From positions 124,001 to 188,000 of the forward strand of contig CAMRHE010000654.1 of assembly GCA_947044405.1 (NCBI GenBank): 64,000 bases of DNA, read 5' to 3'. Both the position numbers and the translations under genes were made by a program. The stretch is from Leptodactylus fallax (taxonomy: Eukaryota > Chordata > Amphibia > Anura > Leptodactylidae). This document shows, piece after piece, positions 35,860 through 46,319 of the stretch (positions are counted from its first letter, which is position 1; each line of letters starts with the position of its first letter). The notes beneath the pieces were generated by a model, which worked only from the letters and a program-made list of their open reading frames with translations, made no database searches and had not been told where the DNA came from.

Positions 35860-36680
35860 TATACTACTATAATAAATCCCCTATGTACTAACTATAACTA
35901 CTTAAACTGCCCCCTATGTACAAGAATATAACTACTATAATACTACCTCCTATGTACAAGAATATAACTACTATAATACTGCCCCTATGTACAAGAATAT
36001 AACTACTATAATACTACCTCCTATGTACAAGAATATAACTACTATAATACTGCCCCTATGTACAACAATATAACTACTATAATACTGCCCCCTATGTACA
36101 AGAATATATCTACTATAATACTGCCTCCTATGTACAAGAATATAACTACTATAATACTGCCCCTTATGTACAAGAATATATCTACTATAATACTGCCTCC
36201 TATGTACAAGAATATAACTACTATAATACTGCCTCCTATGTACAAGAATATAACTACTATAATACTGCCCCAAACAAAAAAAAAACAACACAACCCCAAA
36301 CCCCCCCCCTATGTACGTCTACTATAATACTGCTCCCAATAAAAAGATATAACTACTATATACTGCCCCCTATGTACAAGAATATAACTACTATAATACT
36401 GCCCCCTATGTACAAGAATATAACTACTATAATACTGCTCCTATGTACAAGAATATAACTACTATAATACTGCCTCCCTATGTACAAGAATATAACTACT
36501 ATAATACTGCTCCTATGTACAAGAATATAACTACTATAATACTGCCCCCTATGTACAAGAATATAACTACTATAATACTGCCCCCTATGTACAAGAATAT
36601 AACTACTATAATACTGCCCCCTATGTACAAGAATATAACTAATATAATACTGCTCCTACTGTATGTACAAGGATATAACT
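35860..36680. repeat. 35-bp minisatellite
   Basis: About 22 copies of a unit with TATGTACAAGAATATAACTA and CTATAATACTGCCCC. A patch of A and C homopolymers interrupts it at 36271-36311. Confidence 0.96.
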
Positions 36681-36732
36681 CCTGAGGTGTAGGTGAAGGT
36701 TACTCTTTAATAAAAGGACACTTCATTTAGAC

Positions 36733-36738
36733 TTTATT
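36733..36738 (-). terminator. dgki: possible dgki polyadenylation signal
   Basis: AATAAA on the minus strand, about 800 bases past the dgki stop. It is the nearest clear hexamer on that strand that was noticed. Its use is not demonstrated. Confidence 0.3.
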
Positions 36739-37059
36739 AACCTAAAATGTCTGACAGAGAACAGTAGTTTGCAACGATCTATGTAATAATGTTACAAATC
36801 AAACGTCACAGGATATGTCATGGTTATGAGCGCTGATATATATATTCTCTATATATTTGTGAATGTGACAGGATGTCTTCTTGTGTGGTATAATTTACGG
36901 TATTTTAGGTCATGTGGTCTTCTCATTAAAAAAAATAATAATATATTAATAGGTCGACTTTCCACATGATGAATAAATTAGAATCTGTTTGTGCCCGGAT
37001 GGTAACCACACTCATTCATAGTAGATTCCAGTCTTTTTTTAATGAGTTGGCTCTGCAGA

Positions 37060-37115
37060 TACCAAAAAAAAACAAAAAAGAACCCCCCCAAAAAAAAAAC
37101 AACAAAAAAAAAACA
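37060..37115. other. homopolymer-rich patch in the presumed dgki 3' UTR
   Basis: Runs of A and C alternate (nine or more A, eight C, ten A). It is similar in character to the patch at 36271-36311 and may be poor-quality sequence. Confidence 0.45.
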
Positions 37116-37530
37116 TTTGATAACACTGTGCCGGCCTGTGAGTCCTTCCTTCTGGCGGGCCGGGAGAGGTTTGACCAAAGTGAGGAGATAAGACAATGGA
37201 CGGGATCATGCGTCTTGTTGGAATACATAGAGAAAGAGAGAGTTAGGGTTCCACATGGGGCAAGGACTCGGCCCCACCTCTGCCATCTTTCACCCCACTT
37301 TCCTCATCCCATAACATGTCAGGCGAGTGGCAGTTCCGTGGCAAGTCTCGTTAGCCCTTAAGAAACTGGAAAGTGCACCCAACACTGGAAATCTTGCTTG
37401 AGGAAGGGGTGCCTCTTCGGACCAGTTTCCTCCTCCTGGGTGGGGTGATGACCTTCTCCAGGAACTTTTCGGCTACGTACGTGTGTGTCTCTTCTCTTCC
37501 CGAACTGGTTTTTGCCATCTGCTGCCCTCA

Positions 37531-37647
37531 TCAAACCGCTGTCTCTAGGTCTTCATTGGAAAGAAGTTGTTTCGCTTGACAGGCTTCCAAGTAAGATGCA
37601 AGATCGGAGTCTTCTGCTGCTTGGGCTATGTCCAGAGGAGTCTGTCC
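37531..37647 (-). CDS. dgki: diacylglycerol kinase iota, last coding exon with PDZ-binding tail
   Basis: The 117-nt exon reads GQTPLDIAQAAEDSDLASYL and ends SNEDLETAV before a TGA at 37533-37531. It completes the last ankyrin repeat and supplies the C-terminal ETAV, a class I PDZ ligand shared by the zeta and iota kinases. The acceptor is TTTGACAG. Its phase-0 start follows directly on DSK from the preceding exon. These kinases convert diacylglycerol to phosphatidic acid and end diacylglycerol signalling; the tail anchors them to PDZ scaffolds. Iota is preferred over zeta because ptn is the neighbour. Confidence 0.9.
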   Translation of the reverse strand, partial: GQTPLDIAQAAEDSDLASYLEACQAKQLLSNEDLETAV

Positions 37648-38352
37648 CTGTCAAAGTCAAAAAGAAAATTGAGTCACAAGTGAAGGTCAATGCAGAATAG
37701 AATTTCAAAGAATTTTCGTCCAACTGAAGGGAAAAATACTAATTCTGAAAGACTTCTTGTTGGTCGTTATATGTGGCACTCTACTTCGGAATTTGGAACG
37801 GAATGGCTGTAGGGTCTCCACCATCGAACACAGTACCCAATCTGTCAGCGGTTGTCCTCAAAGGAAAATCAGAGGGAGCTTTGCTTTCAGGTGGGTGGTG
37901 GAATTTACATAAAACCAGCTAACCCCAAACCAGAACTGTGGTACAGTGGTGGACCTTCTTAGGGACCTTCTCAAATCACTGAGAGCATAATTTATATCCC
38001 TCCATAAAAGAGGATCACTCATCACCCACCTTGCCTAAAAAGTGGGTCAAGGTAATGTCAGCCACAAGCTTCTACTGCAAGGAAAAAAAAAGTTGGGTGT
38101 AGAACATAAGAGCAGAACATCTAAGGGACATGGACATTTTTGGAAAATGTAACGGCTAATATTTTTGGCCATATATTGTAATATGCACTTGGTCGAAAGC
38201 TGTCGTCCTCACCTGGCTTCTGGGTTCAGTTGCTGTAAAAACTATGTTATCAATTTACTCCTGAGGGTTACGACATGACCACCGACAGCCCAATATCTGA
38301 CGCTGTTTTTTGGTCTTTTTGAAGCGCAAATGTGCAATAAATTATGATTTAC
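37648..38352 (-). other. dgki: dgki intron
   Basis: GT..AG bounded, about 0.7 kb. No internal feature recognised. Confidence 0.7.
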
Positions 38353-38452
38353 CTTGGAATCCCTCTTCAACAAACAGGCACCGGCATCCACAAGAATTTG
38401 GCAAACTTGCCGGTGTCCTTGGAAAGCAGCTTTGTGCAACGATGTCTCACCT
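38353..38452 (-). CDS. dgki: diacylglycerol kinase iota, ankyrin-repeat exon (100 nt)
   Basis: It reads GETSLHKAAFQGHRQVCQIL then VDAGACLLKRDSK, an ankyrin repeat with the typical G-x-T-x-L-H-x-A-A start. The acceptor is TTTTTTAG with one base completing a threonine codon from the preceding exon. The donor is GTAAAT in phase 0. It sits 142 bases downstream of the 37-nt exon. A second AG two bases on would break the reading frame with the preceding exon, so the first AG is chosen. Confidence 0.93.
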
Positions 38453-38594
38453 CTAAAAAAAACCGCATAAAAATAAAAACAATAAGGTCAAAAGTAAATA
38501 TAGGGTCAATTCATCAGCTATGAAAGGTCAATGCGCAATGTCAATAACACATTTGTAAGTGGTCAAGAGAGGAGACTGCCACTGAAAAACTTAC

Positions 38595-38631
38595 GTGGTT
38601 CTGTCTACCATGTCCAGGAGATCCTCAGATC
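38595..38631 (-). CDS. dgki: diacylglycerol kinase iota, 37-nt exon
   Basis: A very short exon reading SEDLLDMVDRT with split codons at both ends. It joins ILENG of the preceding exon to TGETSLH of the next. The acceptor is CTATTTAG and the donor GTAAGT. It was found by searching for a segment that carries phase 1 in and phase 2 out between the two ankyrin exons. The SELLDM-like wording is what the iota and zeta ankyrin region requires there. Confidence 0.88.
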
Positions 38632-38639
38632 CTAAATAG

Positions 38640-40640
38640 AAAAAGAGAGAGAGGAGAATGATGGGAACGAGAGGTTAAAGGGAAACTAAATTTTTGAGCA
38701 ACATTTCACATTTACAGATACAATCCACATATAATGCTGAACAACAATGGAGGAGTTCTGAAAAGAATTATTCAGAGCTTGTGGCGACCCATGAAGAGAG
38801 GAAGGGGCATCGGTGGCTGGTTCTATAACCTTTTTGGGTGGCAAGACCTGTTCAGAACTGCAATTTTAGCCAACGATGAAGTCGGAAATTGGTTTGAGGG
38901 TTGGAATGGGATGCTATCACCAAGCCATTCTGTCCTGGGTGGAAAAATGTGGCACCATGATGGAAGGGGGAGTTCTTTTGATGTCTATGAGGCCCACGCT
39001 AACAAATCTAGAACACAGGTGAATAGGTTAGATGATCTGACTCTACAACATTGGACCATTTAGTGGTGACAGTAAAGACTCTTCATAAAATAATGAGAGA
39101 TGAAAAACCTGAGAGCCACTATTGTGCTCACTCCGAATGGTCAACCTACATGTCTCAAAATGTTCCAGCAAATAGGACTTGGGTCCAAATTTAGCGTGAC
39201 CATCATCAACCACCACAATATGTCCATACACTACTGGTTTACTAGCCAAGATGGTAAGGACTCTTGACAGTACCAATGATGGCAAGGAAAAGAATCAAGC
39301 TGACCGATCAAACCAACCCTTCCACTCGAAGGCTAAGGCGTTGAGTATTTTGAGAAGAAAACCCATCGCAATGGAGAAGACAATTATGTCTACAAGACCC
39401 AAGATAATGAAAAGCGACAAGATGGATTGTGAAGATCGTGAAGATCTTGACTAGGCCAATGCAAAGTTCTGTGACCCAAACAGAAGATAGGACATTTTTG
39501 AGAAGGCCATGATATGGTTGTTCGGAGTGAGAAACCCTGAACACGTAAGACGGAACATTACCTATGCTGAACATGCTCCACCAGTTTTCTAAAGACCCTC
39601 ACGCAACTCAATAACTAATCATTCTGGGCCATTCTAGTATTTTAAGATGGAAAAATCATAAACACCACCATGTCGTAATGTTCTAGAAGGTCTAAAGAGC
39701 AACATGACCATGAATCTCAGGGTTAGGGATATGGAAAAAACACTTTTTCAGAGTGAATAATGAGGAGCCTCGAGATTAGTGATGATTTGTGCGACATAAA
39801 TAATTAAGTGATGGCTTCAATACTAGACTCAGAAGGGGGGCTCCAATGGCCCTTGGCCCCTATGTTCTTTTCTAATGTAAATCTACAAGAAAAAAGGCAA
39901 AACAAAAGATCTCCTCAATTTCCCCTGTCCCTGGAGGCGAGCCCTCCGTAATTACTGACATTGATCTGCCCCGGGGATTGCCACCAAGACTTCAAGGGAA
40001 TGAAGGCTTCACAGATGGGAAACGAAAAACCAAACATCCCAGGTAAAGGTTCTTTGAGAATTTGGAGAAAGAACAATCATAGGAGCTTTGTGGTTGATGT
40101 TCCCTTCTGAGAGAACAAACCTCGTCCTTCCTGATTCTTCTCGAAAGACAACCCAGTGAAACCGGATCGATCAGAAAACTCTGTAGTCTTTTTGAATTTT
40201 AAAGTTCGCCCTTAATTATTTATAGGAAACCTGAGAAGATCTTCTAGAAGTATCACTTGGGGGTCATTTTATCTGTGATCTTTACAGGAAATAACTTGGT
40301 ATATGAAATCTTGCCTTTATTTGTCAACCAAACCAATGAAAATCGGGCAATGGCTGAGGACCTGATGGCTAAAGGAGACCTATGAGCCCCCTTCTTCCCC
40401 ACACAGACAACAAGGGCCCCCATCTGAGGATATTGATATGCTAATTCCCACTCTATTAACCAAACTGGACAGTGATCTAGCTGAAGTGACCTTAAGTGAC
40501 ATCATAGAGTCAGGTATGATGATGTCACTAGCAGGGAGCTCACTGTAGTCCCTTGCAGTGGAGTGTATAGGAAGTCAATACAGAAGGAGTATATAAATAT
40601 AGAATAGTAGAGCAGTGTATAGAAGGTCAGTATAGGAGGA
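38640..40640. other. dgki intron, no gene recognised
   Basis: Unique-looking sequence. The plus-strand frame at 38734-39063 (109 codons) and other short frames have no recognisable domains. No repeat family identified. Confidence 0.3.
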
Positions 40641-40645
40641 GTATA

Positions 40646-41033
40646 CAGTCATGAGAAGTACAAGGCCCACCCTATTTTATTTTTATGGTTTTACGTATCA
40701 GGACAAAATAAAAAAAAAAAAAAACTAGTCCTTAAAAGGTCTTGATTTAGGTAAATACGACCTCAGATGAAGAACATCACATGACAAATTACATCATGTC
40801 AGTAATTTTAACAAAAACTAGGCCCAAATACAGAAGACTATAAAAGCAGAAGTTTTGGCAGTTTGCAGGTCTGGAGCAGGTCTGGAGGAAAGACATCAGC
40901 AATGATCTTAGAGAGGCAAATGTTGCTGCCTATCAATTTGCCTATCCATCTGGTCATTTCCAAACAATTTTAAGTCTATTATTTTACAGTGAGAAAGATT
41001 ATTTAGAAGTGGAAAATATTCAAGACTCTACCT
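40646..41033 (+). mobile_element. 5' remnant of a different Tc1-like transposon
   Basis: It begins at a TA with CAGTCATGAGAAGTACAAGG. It continues with ATGGTTTTACGTATCAGGAC and then a decayed start of a transposase (AGGAAAGACATCAGCAATGA, reading RKDISNDLREA). The frame then loses similarity near SEKDY. The right end and DDE domain are absent. Confidence 0.75.
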
Positions 41034-41110
41034 TAACCTTTTTTGTACCATGAACCAGTTCCACGAAAGACAATTTTTCCACAGTTGGGGGGTGGCGGGG
41101 AGGTTGTGTG
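41034..41110 (+). mobile_element. hAT-like (Charlie/MER5-type) fragment
   Basis: AACCTTTTTTGTACCATGAACC followed by GAAAGACAATTTTTCCACAG resembles the end of vertebrate hAT-Charlie elements. Only one end is visible. Confidence 0.45.
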
Positions 41111-42365
41111 TGTGTGTGATGGAAAAAGGTAGTGGCTTATCAGTCATCAGGACCCTGAAAGACGCACATTGACCGTCAAACCACTTAATAACGGGTTGCA
41201 CAATGGTCCCGCCAAACAAAATGCCGGATGCCAAATTTCCTTCTGCTAAGTGCCCGGAAATGGTGCAGGCAGAGACAAGGAGTTTAATGAAGGCGCCACC
41301 TGTGACTGGATGGTGGACAAGGAAACTGCGGAGCTACTTGTGCTAGTCAATGGATCAAACCATCCTCTCTACTGGTGGTCTGTCTGGGCTGTCCTGCTTA
41401 CCGAGTGTGTGCCCTCGTGTAACCACTAACCTCAACGCCTCCTAACAGCTAGGTCAAAGGTGGGGGGCAATTCATCAAAAGGACCATCCAGTCCAATGAC
41501 GCACCTTCTCTTAAAGTCAACTGGACAAAACATCTTTGAGTGTGCCGTAGAGACATATATAACTGTCAGTGATCTCTCACTGAGGTACACTACCCAAAAG
41601 TAGCCTCTGAGTGCCTTTTAGACTTCACCTGTAATCATTTACATACCTGACTGAGACAGAACTGCAGGAGCAGTTTTACAGCAATCTGACATTTCTATCT
41701 GGGGGCGGTATTTTTTATGCCAGTGAGTGTATATATAAATATGTATCTATATACATTGCTACTGTATATTCCGGTGCACTATGCCCTGTATACAGGGTAT
41801 AGTGCACTCGGTATAGGGTATATAGTTTTACTGTCCTTGTGAATGGTAAAACTTTCTAATAATTTGGCGGTCACCCCCATCTCGGGGCAGCGTCACCCCG
41901 GCATCGCTGCTCAACCGTCCCAAATCTTCCTCCACAGCACACACAAAACAGGGAAGACGCTTTAGAGAAGATGCCATTACCAGACTGTCAGTCAGTGCCC
42001 AGCGGGTGCCCAGAGAGGAGACAAGAAGAAGGAGAGGAGAAGGAGAAAGGGAGACAAAACCAAGCCATCTCTGAAAGGAGGACGGAGGGGGAGGAAGCAG
42101 CAGGAGGCGCCACATACAAAGGCCCTGCACACAGGGGCGGCAGGAAAAATACCGCCAGAAAAGCAGCCACTGTTGTGAGGAGTGTGAAAAGATGGCAGCC
42201 GGGGACAGGCAGCTGAGGTCATGGTCAGGCTGTCCTCACTTTAACCCTTCCACTCCCATAGCATATGCCCTTCTGTGCCAATACCATTTACCATACAGAT
42301 GTAGCAGAGCCGAGTTTGTCTCTAGCTGTGGACGAGACACAGCCTGGCTGAGTTTCTCACATATG
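41111..42365. other. dgki intron, no gene recognised
   Basis: It includes a purine-rich stretch at 42000-42120 that is open in several frames on both strands. No domain or splice evidence supports an exon. Confidence 0.3.
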
Positions 42366-42369
42366 GCTG

Positions 42370-42935
42370 GGCTGAGCTGAGTTTGTCAGGATAGCAGAGC
42401 TGCAGCTATCCAATCTAGCAGGGCAGGGCTTGTGAGGACTGATGTCAGATGTCAGATGTAGCAGGGATAAGTTTATCAGATGTATCAGGGCCTAAACTGA
42501 CAGATGTAGCAGAGTTATGTGTGTCTGAAGGATTTTACCTGAAACTGTCACCTGCAAAACTCTGTAGTTGGCAAGATGTAGCAGATCTGAGTTTGTCTCA
42601 TGTAGCGGGGCTGAATGTGCTCAACTGAATTTGCCTCATATAGTGTTAGAGTGTTTGTCTGATGTAGCAGAGCTGAATTTGCATAATATAGTTTCAATGT
42701 GTTTGTCATATATAGCAGTGCTGTGTCTGTGTGATGTAACCTAAGTATGTCAGATGTAGCAGAACTGAATTTGTATGATATAGTGATGATATGTTTGTCA
42801 TATATAACAGTCCTGGATCTGTCTAGTGTAACTTAGCTGAGTTTGTCAGATGTAGCAGGGCTGAACTTGGCTTAGATTCAATGTGTTTGTCATATGCAGT
42901 CCTGTGTCTGTCTGATGTAGCAGTGCTGAGTGTGA
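42370..42935. repeat. degenerate tandem repeat, GATGTAGCAGAGCTGA type
   Basis: Diverged copies of TCAGATGTAGCAGAGCTGA and TTTGTCTGATGTAG recur at irregular spacing (about 25-65 bases). Its right end lies about 100 bases from the dgki exon at 43035. Confidence 0.85.
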
Positions 42936-43034
42936 TGTAGTTGAGCTCTTTGTCTCCTGTCCTGTCATGCTGCAGTCCTGTGCAATCATTGCATCAGCTG
43001 TCACCGCTCCCCTGTATACAGGTATATAGCTCAC

Positions 43035-43155
43035 CGTTCTCCAGGATGTACGATACGATCTCCGTGTGTCCTGCCTTCGCAGCCAGATGTAGCAGAGAGC
43101 AGCGCTCCGGTCCCTGGATCCGTAAACTGGCCCCTTTCTCGTAGCACTCGGTGAC
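43035..43155 (-). CDS. dgki: diacylglycerol kinase iota, ankyrin-repeat exon (121 nt)
   Basis: It reads VTECYEKGASLRIQGPERCS, then LLHLAAKAGHTEIVSYILENG, covering the end of one ankyrin repeat and most of the next. The acceptor is CTCCCCCAG in phase 0 after LDGDLDK of the preceding exon. The donor GTGAGC leaves phase 1, matched by the 37-nt exon. Tandem repeats lie on both sides of it. Confidence 0.95.
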
Positions 43156-43234
43156 CTGGGGGAGTAAAACATGTAAAATAAGGCACCAGCATGGCACAGA
43201 AAGAAGGATTCAAATTTAGACCCCTTTGCTTTTT

Positions 43235-43715
43235 GCCAGTGTCCCTATGACAACATTGACTGTCCCAGTACTGAGGGGTCTTCATGGGAGACACATACAG
43301 AAACTATTTCTGCATTTTTCCTGTGTCCCTATGACAACACCTCTGTGCCCCAGCAGTGTTATCTTAGAGACCTACAACAACCAATCAGATTGTAGCAGTC
43401 ATTTTTACTACCATAGAGAACAGAATGAAAGGTACAATCTATGAGTTCCAGTGTCCCTATGATAACGCTTACTGTCAGAGTTCTGTGGGGTTGTCATAGG
43501 GATGCAGACATAGAAGCTGTTTTTGTCCGTGTCCCTATGACAACACCTCTGTGTGCTGGCAGTGTTATCATAGTGACACCGAGACCTACAACAACCCATC
43601 AGATTCTAGACGTCTTTTTTTACCATATCAAACAGAATCTTCTTGGATTTTAGGAGGTCCAGTGACCCTATGATAACACTGACTGTCATAGTACTGAGTG
43701 GTTGTCATGGGGACA
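43235..43715. repeat. about 211-bp tandem repeat, 2.3 copies
   Basis: CAGTGTCCCTATGACAACAT or a variant marks the starts near 43237 and 43449, and near 43659 as CAGTGACCCTATGATAAC. Each full unit also contains CCTGTGTCCCTATGACAACA-type and GAGACCTACAACAACC-type words. Confidence 0.88.
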
Positions 43716-43849
43716 GTTGTCCTCACAGGAGCCCGGAAGCTTCACCTTTAAAGGATTGGGGAAAACACAATACAAGGAATTTAAATACAGAACTTTCCCT
43801 TTAAGGAAATTAGATTGTAAGCTCTGATGTAGCAGAGTCCAGCTGTGCG

Positions 43850-44165
43850 GCTACAGAGTGGACGACACCTTATGACAACCGCTTTGTAAAACTATCCGGA
43901 GCGCGGGGCGGCCTCAAATAGAAAATTGATGCTCATCAATCAAAGGATATTACGAGTCGGATAGAAACCGCCGCGAACAAAGGGCGAAGGAGCCGCGACC
44001 AGACGCCATAATGGTCCGAAGCGCAATTGTGATAATGGGAAGCAGGAAATTGACAGACTGGATTGAATAGAAGTCGCAATTACGGGAGGCCGGCCGCTTC
44101 ATCTCGCCATAAGTGCCTTTCATGTGAACAAAGGGCGAGAAATGCGTGGGAAGATTTCAACCCCC
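43850..44165. other. candidate conserved non-coding element
   Basis: CpG-containing high-complexity sequence with GAACAAAGGGCGAAGG and GAACAAAGGGCGAGAA occurring twice. Other words are AAATTGATGCTCATCAATCA and GCGCAATTGTGATAATGG. No repeat family or ORF recognised. It lies about 0.7 kb upstream of a dgki exon. Confidence 0.3.
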
Positions 44166-44377
44166 CCATTATATTACCAGCGTCTCTAATATCACTCCAC
44201 TATATAGTAGCCATGGTCAACGCTGAACTGTATTGATCTACGGCAAATGTGGTGTAATATGGCGGACAAGTAATAAGCCTCATGATATGATATGAGACCA
44301 CCCCTTTAATATGTGTGTAACAAAAACTTCTAGAACTTTCTAAGGATTGGATCTAAGAAACTGTCTTAAAGGAAGGC

Positions 44378-44455
44378 TATATTTGTTGCCCGTAGCAACA
44401 GTACTTGTAAAAGTGAAAGCTGTACTGAGATTGGTTGCTATGGGCGACTAGGACC
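44378..44455. repeat. hairpin repeat, TTGCCCGTAGCAAC copy
   Basis: TTGTTGCCCGTAGCAACAG pairs with the inverted TTGGTTGCTATGGGCGAC across a short AAGTGAAAGCTGT middle. Confidence 0.75.
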
Positions 44456-44569
44456 ATTTTCCTTTAAGGTAGTGGAGGGGCTGTCTCAAGCCCGGGGTCT
44501 AGTACGGTGGTCTTGATAACCCCTGCACCACCGGAGGAGACGCCCGATTTATATCTTAAAAACAAACTG

Positions 44570-44665
44570 TCTTAGTTGCCCTTGGCAACCACTTACAGCT
44601 TTCATTTCTTATAGCGATTATGAAAATGAAAGCTCTGCTGGGATTGGTTGCTAGGGGCAACTAAA
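44570..44665. repeat. hairpin repeat, TTGCCCTTGGCAAC copy
   Basis: TTAGTTGCCCTTGGCAACCA pairs with the inverted TTGGTTGCTAGGGGCAACTA. The middle has CTTTCATTT mirrored by AAATGAAAG. Confidence 0.8.
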
Positions 44666-44797
44666 ACGGTGGGAAATGTGTTGTAATATGGTGGACAAAT
44701 AATAAGTGTAGGTGAAGGGGGTTAACCCCCCCCCCCCCCCGCTTTAACCAGTTTGTAATAAAAACTTCTAGAACTTTCTAAGGGGCGGATCTAAGAA

Positions 44798-44902
44798 AAG
44801 CTGTCTTAGTTTCCCCTAGCAACCAATCACAGCGCAGCTTTCATTTCTTATAGTGTTTCTGAAAGTGAAAGCTGTGCAGAGATTGGCCGCTAGGAGCGAC
44901 GA
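44798..44902. repeat. hairpin repeat, TTTCCCCTAGCAACC copy
   Basis: TTAGTTTCCCCTAGCAACCA pairs imperfectly with ATTGGCCGCTAGGAGCGAC. It shares the GCTTTCATTTCTTATAG middle with the copy at 44570. Confidence 0.78.
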
Positions 44903-45264
44903 TGTCATTGAAAAAAAAATCGGACACCCGATGGACCCAATTATAGTCAATGGGATCAGTTCCGTTCCATCATTAGACGGATCATTTTTCTGATCCGTGG
45001 CATAAAAGAGAAAAAAAGTCAAAAACATGATAAATTTCCCTTAATTTTCAGAACTCTGCCCCAAATTTTGTTCCTATTCTTGACCATTTTGAAGACCTCT
45101 GCTTGATGTCAGTGAATGGAAATGTTCTCTTAGGCCTCATGAGCACGGCAAGGCCAGGTACAGCGGCACATGGAGTCCCCCGGTTCCTGTACCATGTCAC
45201 AAACCTATGTCAGCTATACTAGGTCAGTCACTGACAGCAAGCAGAGGTCCTGACAACAGACCAA

Positions 45265-45705
45265 ATCTTCTGTGTGGCATCTAATCAGGTCAAGTGGAGG
45301 TGGAGCTATACATCTGCACACAGATCGCCCTCTAGTGGCAGCAAGTAGGGGAAAAAGCCAAGCAGAGCCAACAGATGACGAGTGTGAATACGCCCTATAG
45401 AAAGTAACTAAGTCCTTGCATGTAACAGTCTGGATTGCCTATTTCTGCTACTAGAGGGCGTCTAATCAGGTCAAGAGGAGGTAGACCATATATATTTGTA
45501 CACAGATCGCCATCTAGTGGTGGCAAGTTGACGAAAAAGTGAAGCAGAGCCAGAAGATGATGTGCTGACTATAATGTATTCACACAATAACGCAGTTTTT
45601 GTAAAGTAGTATATGTCCACCGTGTGTGAATACGCCCTGTATACTTGTACACAGATCGCCATCTACTGGCAGCAACTGGGAGAAAAAGCCAACCACGACA
45701 ACCCA
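45265..45705. repeat. tandem repeat, about 150-185 bp unit, three copies
   Basis: ACACAGATCGCCATCTAGTGG or a variant occurs near 45319, 45500 and 45650. Each is preceded by a TATAC or TATAT tract and followed by GAAAAAG and (in two) AGCAGAGCCA; GTGTGAATACGCCCT occurs between units. Confidence 0.8.
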
Positions 45706-45739
45706 TTTTGTAACACCGAGGACCTCTACTGAGGAAAGG

Positions 45740-45870
45740 AGATCAATATCAGATCGGTGGAGGTCAGACACCAATCCAGCATTCGGCCTATTTACTGAAC
45801 ATTAAGGACAGTGCCACACATCGTATAGTGGCTGTGCCCGGTATTGCATCTCACCCCTGCACAGCCTTTA
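45740..45870. repeat. dispersed repeat fragment, CAATATCAGATCGGTGG
   Basis: GATCAATATCAGATCGGTGG matches the starts of copies near 20180 and 55305. Confidence 0.55.
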
Positions 45871-46315
45871 AGCTACATCTCTGCAGCCTTGGCCAAAAAC
45901 ATTCCAAAAACACCCCCTCCCCCATAGATCTATTCCCCCCTGATAACACCCCTGCCTCTCTCTGGCTCTGATAATCTGGTCATCCCCCACAAAGCCTTGA
46001 AATTCCTCACCCTGCAGCCATAAACAACTGGCCAGAAACCATAGAGAGGCCTGTGAAAAAAACTAAATATATTAACCCCTCACAGCTCACAGCCTGCCAA
46101 GTAAACCTTCACAATGGGGAAGTACAAAAATCCTGCCAAACATTAAATCATGAAAAAACATCTCATGAAAAATTTCACCTCCAAATATCTCCTAGCAGAG
46201 ACAAGTCCGGTCATGTCAGAGGATACAAAAGAGTGGAATTCCCCTTTAACAAGCCAACCGGAGACTCTCTCTCTCTCTCTCTTTCTCTTTTTAGCTGTAA
46301 TTCAGACTGGAAACT
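45871..46315. other. dgki intron, nothing recognised
   Basis: Contains a short CT-repeat near 46265. The remainder shows no feature. Confidence 0.3.
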
Positions 46316-46319
46316 GCAA

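Noticed and set aside
38734..39063. 109-codon plus-strand frame
   Set aside because: No recognisable domain, low-complexity or splice support. Probably chance.
41971..42222. Overlapping frames on both strands in a purine-rich stretch
   Set aside because: The biased composition removes stops; no homology or context supports a gene.
37531..43155. dgkz instead of dgki
   Set aside because: The ankyrin-ETAV tail fits both, but the adjacent ptn gene on the same strand fits the dgki neighbourhood.
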